Shown: piece by piece, positions 45,331 through 56,100 of the stretch
Layout of the letters: every line of letters begins with the position of its first letter
Numbering within the stretch: the first letter of the stretch is position 1
From: Neolentinus lepideus HHB14362 ss-1
Lineage: Eukaryota; Basidiomycota; Agaricomycetes; Gloeophyllales; Gloeophyllaceae
NCBI GenBank assembly: GCA_001632425.1
Contig: KV425563.1
Coordinates: forward strand, 1-64,000
Length of the DNA stretch: 64,000 nucleotides
Reading direction: 5' to 3'
Notes under the pieces: generated by a model
Told to the model about the DNA's origin: nothing
Database searches by the model: none
What the model saw: only the letters and a program-made list of their open reading frames with translations
Made by a program: the position numbers and the translations under genes

Positions 45331-46219
45331 TTAGCTGGACGTGAAGTCCCCCACGCTGGCACTAAATAAAGCAAATCAGCCAGATGAAAACACCAAGCCC
45401 CCCATATAGGTATACCTTGCCGTCGTCATTCCCGATACTGCCGCTCGATACGTCCCGAATTTCAACCTGAGAATACAGTGGATATGAGCACGGAAAAGCC
45501 CGGAAAAGCCATAGAGATCAACTTACGACGTAGATTGAGAGCCCATCTTTCCGGAGGCTGAGTAACTGAGAATAATGACACCGGTCTCCGCGTTCGTTAC
45601 CACATACTTCAGCTTCCCTGACGGCCCAACAGTGACGGCCATGGTGTGTTGAGTAGTGCGGTCAGTGAATTGATTAATGGGAACAGTCGGACAGCGAGTG
45701 GCAGAGCAGTCGCGGACATAATCATTAACACTAATTTGCCCCTTCACCGCATCTAAGGTGATAATAGGTCCGTTGTCGCCACGCGAGAAGAGCTGCATCA
45801 GATGGAAGAAATGGGTGGTGGTGCCTGTCTTAGAGGAAAGGAGGTATTTCCACTTGAATGTGGCAGAAGTGCCATCGCTCATGCCCTTCGTCAAGAATTC
45901 GATACGTTGGCGAGGAGAATCCGGAAAGCCTGGGTCGAGCTGCTTTATGGGATCGGACGTGAGCGAGAGGGAGTAGCAATTGCTCATGTCAGCCGACGTA
46001 GAGGAGCATCCTTGTTTCAGGACACCTAGACGCGGCGAGTTAGGAAGCTGTTAATCGTCGCAAACGGGTCTCACCCGAAGCTTGCCACTGCAACCCGTTC
46101 GACGTCGAACCGTATTGCATACTTGTCCCGTTGGCCAGGACGGCGTCACGTGGCTGTAACGTGATGGTTCCTAGTACCAGAGGTAGGGTGGCGACAGACC
46201 AAATTAAAACCGACCACAT
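45331..46219 (-). CDS. small secreted protein, unknown function
   Basis: Four exons (46075-46219, 45527-46025, 45416-45466, 45331-45361) give 241 residues. The N-terminus MWSVLIWSVATLPLVLG is a signal peptide. The mature part has QGCSSTSADMSNCYSLSL, FLTKGMSDGTSATFKWKYL, FFHLMQLFSRGDNGP and QFTDRTTQHTMAV, ending LKFGTYRAAVSG and SVGDFTSS. The mix of short beta-rich segments suggests a jelly-roll of the polysaccharide-lyase kind, as in many secreted basidiomycete proteins, but I cannot name the family with confidence. The last two short exons restore the KFGTYRA motif, which supports the splicing. Confidence 0.72.
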
Positions 46220-46822
46220 AGTGGGAACGATGAGTTGGATGAGGGGGAGGAATTTTGAATATCACTAACCGTCCCATCCGGCCACTTATAATCGTTGATA
46301 TATACGCGGATCGAACACAGATAGTACACGGTGTAACGATCAATGCCACTAGATCCGTATGATGGTTTCCCAAAGACGAATATTGCCGTCGCAGGGACTG
46401 TTTCGGCCTCAAAAAGCACTGCACACTGATCAGCGATATCAATGGGTGCAATATCAAATAGTGCCTAGTACCGCACGTACAGAGCCGTGCAGAGCGGAAG
46501 CAAATCCTTCACAAAGCGGAATGTGGATCAAGGGGCACCAGTCAATGTGACGTCACTGAGAATACCACGCACCAGTCGTTGCCACATGTGTATCCAGTAG
46601 TCCGATGGCATTCACCCACATGGAGGTCGGAGAACAGCCAACGAGATGAGCATCATTTGCGGCGAATGAACAGACTGTATATTAATCTCCGGTCTACTGA
46701 GCAATCGATAGTTCTAGGATTGCTTTACGACGAGACTTTCTTGCCAGCCATCCCTTTATTCCCAGCTTGGCATTAATTCGATAGAATCGCATAAATGAAG
46801 CACCATACCATTGCCCCGTCTG
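46220..46822. other. intergenic, no gene recognised
   Basis: Promoter of the secreted protein and 3' flank of the reductase. Nothing else supported. Confidence 0.6.
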
Positions 46823-48542
46823 CTATCGGGTTTTCCGACTCTCCGCCTCGTTTCCAGTCAGAATAACCTCGCTCCCGAACTCAAATTTTCCTGTCGCGAT
46901 CATGCGCTCGATGAGGACATCGCCCATGCCACTCATCGGGGTAAGGATACCACCTTGCTGAGCCAGAGGTGGGAGCCGATCCTTCTCAAGTAAAATCGCA
47001 AGGGCACTCTCTGAAACAGCGACTAAGCCACGAATTTAGCATGGAGTAGTGGCATTGCTGGTCAGACAGGACTCACTAGTAGTCAACAAATATCCAGGAT
47101 CTCCATGTCCCTTCTGTACCGTGCGAACATACTTTCTCTTTCCTTTAGCATCGGGTGTCGATGTAGTTATGGACGTAACTTCCATTCGTCCCTTATCCAG
47201 GTCCCTGTCATCGGCAAGTTTGTCAGGTTGCGCTGTAAGGAGAAGATGCATGCATACGATTCCGGAGGACCAGTACCGGGTGGGAGCATCTTTCCCAAAG
47301 CCCATCGTACCTGCAGAATATCACATGATGAGATACAGCCACAATGATCAGTGCAGTGCAGCCCTACGAACGCACCGGCGGGAGAAGCAATGCTAGCGCC
47401 ACCATCCTGATGAAGACCGAAACTGCGAGCGCTGCAGCCGCATTTGGCACTTTCATACATTCCTGATATTTGAACTCAGGCCCGCATGCCAGTTGACGCT
47501 CCTTCTGTCCTCCGCCGAGAGCGGCAAGTTGGTGTAGACCCCACGTGCGCTGGACGATCGCTTTGTTGCTAGGCTGCATCACGAAGAGCGAGCCATATAT
47601 CGGAGGATCACATAAAGGAAGCTTATAAATCAACTGGCTGGGGTAATTAGGAGGACCTTGGATAGCTGTGGTTCGGGAGTGAGACGCTCCAGCGTAATAC
47701 ATTGGACACTGCACCGAGATAGCTACCTGTACTGAGGGAATAGTCCTCTAGGGCGCGTTGTAGATCCTCTTTCGGAACCTCTTCTAGTGCGGTTAACAGC
47801 GAAGATAGAGTACCGCCTGATAAACCGCCCTGGAGAACAAAGGCTGTGATGACACCTTCTATGTTCGCCTCCGGACCAGCAACTGACTTGAGAGTCTTGT
47901 TGCCCAGATATACAGAAACATCTGAGGGAATGGAGTCCACCCCGCAGGCGGGAATAATGATCGCACCCGTTTTCGTGGCAAAATAGTCGTAGCTAGGAAA
48001 ATGTGTCAGACACGGAAGAGAGGCGGAGGAAGCAAGATTCACAGGAAGACCATGCGGCGGACCCAATGGGGTTCTGCAGTCAGATCAACGTAACCTTTGC
48101 CGTGCTTTACACAGGCCCTGGAATGAAAACACGATTTGGAATACGCACATATGCGTCAGAAGTAGTGCCAAGCATGCATATAAACGCCAGAATATGCACC
48201 TCACCACATTCTCTCCCCATCTCCAGTAGGGTCCGACCGTGTTTATGACCACCTTCGAGTTGATGACCGCTCTGTCCACACTCTCGGGGTCCGTGACGTC
48301 AATTTGAAATAGTTCAACATCGTTTTCGAGCTCCAGTTCCCTTGCTATCTTCGAAAGTCGTTCCAGGGAACGCGCTCCGAGAGCTAAAGTAAACTGTTTC
48401 CGCTGAGGATGCCTAGATAAATAACGCGATGCGAGACGACCAGTGTAGCCTGGATTTGAATGTTAAAATTACGCTGTACTTTCCAGATTCAAATTACATT
48501 GCAGTACTCGCCTGTAGCGCCAACGACGATGATATCCACCAT
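46823..48542 (-). CDS. saccharopine dehydrogenase-like reductase, copy A
   Basis: Eight exons give 430 residues: 48512-48542, 48200-48449, 48043-48117, 47727-47992, 47376-47665, 47258-47310, 47077-47204, 46823-47022. The N-terminus is a Rossmann fold, MVDIIVVGATGYTGRL (GxTGxTG), followed by VVINTVGPYWRWGENVV. Later motifs are ACGVDSIPSDVSVYLGN, GGLSGGTLSSLL, RTWGLHQLAALGGG and GDPGYLLTT, typical of the fungal saccharopine-dehydrogenase-like/trans-acting enoyl reductase group rather than true lysine-pathway enzymes. A hydrophobic segment (MVALALLLPP) may touch a membrane. Intron 1 (48450-48511) has a GC donor. A close paralogue lies head-to-head 618 bp away. Confidence 0.88.
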
Positions 48543-49160
48543 GGTAAACAAGATGAACAGGAACAAACATCTGGACCCGCCTAAGTGCAGGAAATGGCCC
48601 AGACTCCTTCCCAGCCGGCATGGGTGCAAGGGAGAAGAATAAGGCGTAGTGCAACGTCAAATCGAAGACACCACAGTCGCTTTGCGCAGTGTACGGAAGA
48701 ATTTGTACATCTCGCTTAGTGGCGTTACACTGTAATCGATGACTACACCTGCAAATTATTTAGTTGGGCTAAGAATAGTAAGTGGCTTTAGTAAACAGCA
48801 TCGAGTACGGTATTCGGCTACGCACGGCAACCCTGGCGCGAGATTTATAACTGCTGCTCGTCAGGAGAATGGGCATACAAGTTCTTGATGCCAAATATGT
48901 TGGTACCTGCCAATTGCAGCCTCTGTCAAGGGCAACTGGGCCCAGAAGAAGCCCTGCAATGAAACTGCCGTACATCCTAGGGAATCATGGTGCCGCGGCA
49001 GCGCCAACATATACTAGTGCAACATTAATACAGACAACGGATGAGGACTGTCCTTGTACGACTCGAGGACGATGCGGAATCAAACAATATCACATGCCCA
49101 CGAGACTCAGACTCGTGGGATCCAGTGACGCGAAGCACTCTTTCCACACCGCAGACGAGG
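48543..49160. promoter_or_regulatory. shared region between head-to-head reductases
   Basis: The two reductase copies are transcribed outwards from this 618-bp region, which must hold both promoters. I see no gene inside it and did not find an obvious inverted repeat joining the two halves. Confidence 0.55.
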
Positions 49161-50780
49161 ATGGCGGACATACTCGTGTTGGGAGCGACGGGTAAGCCGC
49201 TAAGAAACATATGTTTCTCCGGAGTAGTTAACGAGTTGCAGGTTTTACCGGACGCCTTACAACGCGATATCTTTCCACCCATCCGCAACGCGCGGAATTT
49301 ACGTTGGCCGTCGGCGCTAGGTCTCGTGAGAGACTCGAGAAGCTCGCAAAAGATCTCAGCTTGGGAGACATTGTTCAGTTAGTGCAGGTGGATGTGACCA
49401 ATGCCGAGGACGTTGAGAAAGCAGTGGCAAGTGTGAAGGTTGTAATAAACACGGTGGGGCCGTACTGGAAATGGGGGAAGAATGTTGTCAAGTGCGTTTT
49501 CTCTCCTTATGACATGTATGCGTCTCTCTTACTTCTGTAACTTGGAAGAGCCTGCGCGAAACTGGGGAAAGGGTACCTCGACTTGACCGGCGAGGCACAT
49601 TGGACTGCAAATATGATTTGGCAGTGCGTACAATGCTACTCATGGCTGCGGAATTGATGCTGACAGCCGTCAGCTATGACTACCTGGCCACTAAGACCGG
49701 TGCTGTGATCATCCCCTCATGTGGCCTGGACTCAATACCATCAGACATCTCCGTATTTCTTGCTAACAGGACACTAAAGGCGCTCGCAGGACCTGATACC
49801 ACCATCGAGCGGACGGACACAGCAGTCGAAGTCAAGGGTATCATGTCAGGAGGTACATTGTCGACCATCATGACCACCTTGGAGGATGTCCCTAAGGAAC
49901 AAGCGCGCGTCGGAGAGCGGGATTATGCCTTAATGTCAAGCATCATTGGTCGGCCTAGCCCTCCCACGCGCCTGCTGTACAAACTCTCAGTACCCTCTCC
50001 GCCAATGTACGGATCATTTTGGATGATGAGCACTGCAAATCGGCGTATCGTGGAACGCACATGGGGCCTTCATCAACTAGCCGCTCTTGGCGGTGGCGCT
50101 AAGGAGAAGGAATTGGCGTACGGTCCTGATTTTGTCTATGACGAATTTCTGTCTGCGCCGAACAGACTGACAGCCATTGTTATCTCATTGTCAATGATAA
50201 CAATCGGTTTTGCGTTGCTGCTACCGCCTGTAAGTGTCGTCTGTGCAAGTGAAATGTACACCTTACCGATACGCGCAATAGGTCCGTTGGATACTTAAGT
50301 CTATCAGGCCTGCTGGTAGCGGTAGCGACGATGCGTATGAGATTCCTACTCTAAATTTGACTAGGATTGACTGAAAGAGCATAGGACGCTTGAAAAGGGG
50401 AGAATGCTGATCACCTCCATCACCACGTCCAGTCCAGACGCCACGGGCAAAAAGACGTACGTGCGGACAATACAGCGCGGTCGCGGTGACCCTGGCTATC
50501 TTCTCACCAGCAGTAAGTATACTATGTCTTCCCGTGTTCTTGGTTGTATTGTTGTTCCTAACTCATTCGCCTCGATTGCGCAGTGATGCTGGGAGAGGGC
50601 GCTCTCGCTCTAGTCCTCGAGAGAGACAGCCTGCCAGCCTTGGCTCATCAAGGTGGCATCCTGACGCCCATGAGCGCTCTGGGTGATGTCCTCATCAAGA
50701 GGTTAGGAGATACCGGACGCTTCGACTTCGAGAGCGAGGTCATACTCACGGACGGGGAGGAAAGTCGGAAGACTCGATAA
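49161..50780 (+). CDS. saccharopine dehydrogenase-like reductase, copy B
   Basis: Seven exons (49161-49191, 49242-49491, 49549-49623, 49674-50229, 50282-50334, 50385-50512, 50584-50780) give 429 residues. The Rossmann motif is ILVLGATGFTGRL; later motifs match copy A one for one: VVINTVGPYWKWGKNVV, SCGLDSIPSDISVFLAN, RTWGLHQLAALGGG and GDPGYLLTS. Exon lengths equal those of copy A except that one intron of copy A is missing here. The homologous first intron has a normal GT donor. Substrate unknown. Confidence 0.88.
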
Positions 50781-52081
50781 TGCTGTTGATATTGTGCGTG
50801 AGCCTTCGCTGACTTGGTTATGGCTGAACGTTGAAGCTTCTGAGATATAGATGTCTTGTACTTGCATGCATTCCTAATACACTTCATGGACTGGATAAAT
50901 TATTCATCTCAACACGTCATTTTGCATTCGGCCGACGTTGTATTTGTTATGTTTACTTTCTCGAATTATTGTGCTTCAACAGAGTTCGCGCATCACGCCA
51001 AGACAGCCACCCAGAGGGATGTGCAATGCGAGAGAACTAAGAGCTGTTGATTGGACCGGATCTGTACCCCCGAAGTGTCCGTTAACTGGCTCTCACATGA
51101 TTTGGTGCGTATCCCATAAGCAAACTCAACGACGGCAGACACCTCGGAGGAAGGGTTTCGGTGGATCGGTCCAAGGAACGCTGTTCTGGGTTTTCAACAA
51201 GCGCGAAAGCGCAAAGTTCCGGCTTGTATCACGGAACAAACCTTGGAATCTATACCCAACTTCCTCGGCTCGAATGTGATGGCATCCGACTCGGAATCCG
51301 TACTTTTTATGGCTTCCATCCGAGCGCCTCACGAGAGGCAGTACTTCCGTGCATTGATGTAGGAGTCAAGATAGCTGACACCGCATAGGGAACTCTCTAT
51401 GGGACAGAGATGTCATAGAAATTTCATGTCCAGGACTATGGGAATGTATGTACGCATTACCTATTTGCATAAGGCCCGTCTGCGGTGAGTTACTGATCGA
51501 AATGTGCACTGAGCGACGTGGCTTTCTTCATATCTCTGAAGCTCGTAGTAGTGGTTCACATAAGCTTCTGAGTCACAATATACATCATTGTTCTTTATTG
51601 ACGTTTGATATCGCCCACGAAGTCTGCTTGTCGTCCGACCTCGAGATACGAACCGCGATACTGGAACCGCTCTACAGTCTAACTCCTTTTCCATTCATGA
51701 TTGGTCTGCCCACTGTCTGGTGCACTCAGAAATTGAAGGGAGTTTTGGAGACAGGGAAGTTGTGGCACAGGACGTGTCGACATCACGTGAATGTCGAACA
51801 GAAGTAGCCGATATTGCTAGTTCGGGAAGCCAATGCGAACAATTGAATGGGTTCTGAGTCTCAAGTTATATGGACGACCCTCGCAGCTTGAACTTAGCCA
51901 CCGCACGTCGGAGGATTGGGCGATAATAGTAAGGTTTCACTGTTCTACTCAGATGTTATCGGACAACTCATTGAACGAATGTCTTGCTGCTGTCTTCATT
52001 GCGGCGTTCTTCTTGCGCTGTGCGACCTCTCCGGCGTAACAGCACCACACCCATCCAAAGGACATCGATCCCATCGATTCT
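50781..52081. other. 1.3-kb intergenic region
   Basis: ORFs up to 119 codons on the plus strand show no motif and no splicing logic. Nothing supported. Confidence 0.55.
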
Positions 52082-53196
52082 ATGACCATGTCTCAGGCCT
52101 TCGGCTATGATGACCCCATCGACCTTTTCAGAGTAGGCCTGCCTGACAACCCTACGATGAGGCCGGGTCCAGCGACCGTTATGGAAGCCACCGCTGCTGA
52201 TGTGAAAAGCGTATCTCACCCGCTTCAATGGGTGGTCGTCGACACAGGCCTTGTAGACAGGCTCATTCCTGAAGCGGAGAAGCTTGCACGGACGGTTACA
52301 GTGGACCCCCAAGATCCTGCTAGCCGTCCTTGGCTTGCACATGTAGACCCAGCCCTAATGTTCTGTGGGCTTCCAGACGAAATCTGGGCCGAACAAGATG
52401 CCCGAGACTGGACACAGATGGCATTTGTTCTGCCCACGATGATTCGTGTCAGAGCTACCCGTGCCGGCAACATAAAGGGAAGCATGGTGACGACACCATA
52501 TGTCGCGTCCTCACCGTGGTGGCGTAAGTGGTCCAGCCCACAATCGTTTCTGTATACCAGTCTCGAGACAAAGGATCGAGTTCTGTGTATCGATTACAAG
52601 TCTCCGAACTCGCTTCCAGAGGACATACTGTCCACATTGTACCATAACCCGCAGCTCGCGAACAAGACTCCCGAACAAGAAGGCGTGCGTGCTGCCAAGT
52701 TCTACTGGCCGCAAGAAGACCCTATAGATATGACCACAGACGACAAATTCCTGGCGAAGGCAAGACCTTTTTCCTTCCTAGTTTCACGCGTCGTCTGAGA
52801 GTCTTATGATATCATTAGGTATGGGCAGAGTTGGTCAAACATAAAGTCCGACACGCTGTTACAGTATCTTACGAGGCGGCCATATTTTTCTATCGCGAGG
52901 TGGAAGGCGACACCCTCTATATCTCAAAGCGATATACATTATCTGAATACGGACAGCTCCTACGCGCTTTCTACGCCTGGATGGCGCACTCTCTGGGCGA
53001 TATAGGGGCGGACTTTAGAGTCCCTACGGCTGACGAAGACTGGAAGCGTCGTCTGCTTGAATTTCAGACGAGTGGCAAAGCAACTCCTGGGATAGATTAT
53101 AGGTATGTTACGATCTTATACTGAGCTCACAATTAACTTATTTCATGGACCAGTCAAATCGGCGAGCTAGCGCAGCGTCTCGCAGCTCAAGCCTAG
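52082..53196 (+). CDS. unrecognised cytosolic protein
   Basis: Three exons (52082-52759, 52819-53102, 53154-53196) give 334 residues starting MTMSQAFGYDDPIDLF. Segments with the look of conserved blocks are PALMFCGLPDEIWAEQDARD, VRATRAGNIKGSMVTTPYV, SPWWRKWSSPQSFLY, VKHKVRHAVTVSYEAAIFFY and YGQLLRAFYAWMAHSLG. No signal peptide or membrane helix. The intron at 52760-52818 needs a GC donor to join FLAK to VWAELVKHKV. I cannot assign a function; it may belong to a basidiomycete-specific family. Confidence 0.7.
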
Positions 53197-56100
53197 GATA
53201 GCACCAGCTCCTTGGTAGCGATCCGTCCTTTACTAAGTATACATCTCCAATGCACGAACAAAAGTTCCTGATTGGGAAGAGCCGCAGAAGTTGTGACCAA
53301 GTCCTGTATTAGCTGTGTTCTGAGTCTCTCGAAAGTCATACACTGTAACCTGTACCTTGTAACCTGTACGCCTTCTGTACTGTTGGAATGAAACGCAAAA
53401 GCCATGTAGGAGGCGAATGTTTGATCAGTGCGTACTCTCTTGCGTGCTCTGGGATCGTGTGTTCACCGCTCAAGAAACAGGAGTGATTTAACGTTAGAGG
53501 AAGTGACACCAGAATCCGGGACGGGGATCGGCCAAACATACGTTGCCTAGCTCTGTGTCTGTCTCATGATAATATAGACATCGACTTACCAGCATATAAG
53601 CTGGTCGATGGAACCCAAGCCTAGGACCGATAGTCGAACATTTCCTAGACGCCGTGCCTTGCCCCGGGTCGGACTGCGGATCCTTGGCCACATATCGCTT
53701 CCATCCGAGTAGTAAGCATATTCTCTCGGCTTTGTCCAGCAGTAATGTTCAAGACTCCGCGCTCTGCATTTAGAGATTTACTCCGAAGTCTACTCCGCTA
53801 TGAGACCGCGATCCCACCCACCGGCTGCGCTCCCGGTACAATATTGGCGAGTTATTCCCCTTCAGTACACCTCTTTACTTTTTTGAAGGGTTCATTGAAT
53901 TCCATGCGGATCGTGGAAGGAGGGCCAACGCTGTGATCCAGGACGTCTTCTTTTATTCAGACGTGGCGTTTTCACAATTACTCCATGGCCGGATGTCTTT
54001 GGCAAGCTTTCCGATGTCTCGATGAACTTCGTTCCTTTGAAGACCCGCATTGAGTACTCTGGATTCCTGGGACAAGGTGAATCGATCGACACATTATGTA
54101 TGCCATCCCATCTACGCACTCACATCCAAACGCCTTTTGGTATGATATCTTCATCGATGGCACCGGACCACTGCACCTCTCCACATGACATGCAGCGAGT
54201 GCGGGCTCTAATTTCTCCGATGAATAGACGTCGCATGTGGCATAGCACCTACAGTGGTAAGGGAATTCAATGAGTTGAGCAGAATTCTCGGCTTTGCCAG
54301 GACTGCATGGCTGTGTTTCCCCGTGCTGTCGGCACCGAGTCAGTACCGGCCAGCACAATTACCACTGTCAGTAAGTAGTTGATGGCACTATTCCGTCATG
54401 ACGAATCTGCACAGGCTTTGATAAATGATAACTAATAATCTAGACGATTATTCAACATTCAACGGTTCCTGTGCGAGCACGTTTGATACGTTCACCGTTC
54501 ACAGTGGTGCAAAGGCAAGGAACAAAGTCGTTGACTGCCGGCATGCAGTGCCACATCTGTTGAGCGCTCTTTGTAGCAGATCATCACAGGTTTCGTACTG
54601 AACGTTTTACTTGGACTAAAGATACTAGTTCGCGGACATCGTGAGATTGCGCCTTGACTTTTCACCGAAGAATACTATATTGACAAACTTTATAATCCAC
54701 CCTAGAAGCAATGTCCTGGCCTCCTCCCGCGCTTCTATCGATCTTAGTTTCCAGAAGCTTATTAATTCATTGTCTTACGCATGAGCAGTGGAAGGTTCTT
54801 TACCCATGTGGGTCTTTTTGATCTCCTCGGCTCTTACAACGATAACGATCTATAGGCAAGTTATTACCTCACCGGAAGTGCGTCGTCAGGAGATGTCGGT
54901 ACCGTCCTTTAATGAGCTCGAAAGTTTATCGTGGCTGCAATCTCGGTCATTAAATGCATTTTTACGATACTAGTGCTGGTGTTTTCTAGCTATCGAGCGT
55001 TGGATCGTCTTTTGAGGCCATCAATTCTGGATTTGCATCGTATCAGCGCTGAGAGTTCACTGACCGACCTGCTTTGAAATTGAGAAAGCATCTTGTGTTA
55101 GGTAAATGCGTTATCTCTAGAGTTAAGACGAGCTTAACTGAAAATTAAATGATAAGAATGGCGCTTCTGAAGACTTCACATCATACAAAGGGAACGGCAC
55201 CGAGGTCCCATATCCTGCAAATCCTTGTCCCGAAACTGGCTGTTATGCAACGGTGCAACGGGTATTTCATTATGAAAAGACCCGGGCGGCTAGTATCCGG
55301 GTTGTTGATCTATTCAAATGTCATGCCCTGATTATCACCACTCGTCAAACAGTGGCTAGCGTCTATCTATGTATGGATCAGAATTTCCCTCCGTGATTTC
55401 ATGTCGCCGCTGTAGTGTGTGGCTCTGGATCCACGATCTATGTTTGGCCGGAGGCACCTCGGCCCTATACCCACTATGACTTCTGTACTTCCCTTACCTA
55501 AACAACGAGCTCCTGTTTTACACCGAAGTAGAGTCAAGTAACGGATGCAAATGGCAATACCAGTGTTATGATCACAGGGTCACCTTGATGATCATGGCCT
55601 CTGACTTGACCTTGCCACGTAGGGTGAAAGCGTCTCATGATTTACTTGATGGTCATTGTATCTCTGAGAAGCCATTCCATGGCCAATATTGTTGACTGGA
55701 CTTGGGAGATGTCGAGGCCTTTTCCCATGCTCATAGCTATTCCAGGCCAGCTTGATTCTGATGTACGTCGCAAAATTTGCTCGTTACTGAAAATGTTGAC
55801 TGATGATCATGTTATTTTTTGCAGATCCACTATTACTACGGTGTAGACTCCTATCAGGAATTGCACCGCTGTGCATCTCGTGATGACGGGTCTCTCTTCG
55901 GTAGGTCGCATAACATCACTCCAATGCCATCCCGGACTTCGGAGAACACTCATAAACCTTCTCTGTGGTCAAGAAGCGATATTTCGAGATGGTAAATACA
56001 AGGTCGTATGATGAGCCATTCGCGGTCTAAGTATGAAAGATACGGAACATGAGTTATTTCCAGAAGATTCCCTTTGTGTGAAGAGCCATATGAGGAGTAT

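Noticed and set aside
45180..45360. Possible minus-strand split tRNA (GGTTCAATCC-like string)
   Set aside because: The T-arm-like string is present but acceptor, D and anticodon arms do not pair.
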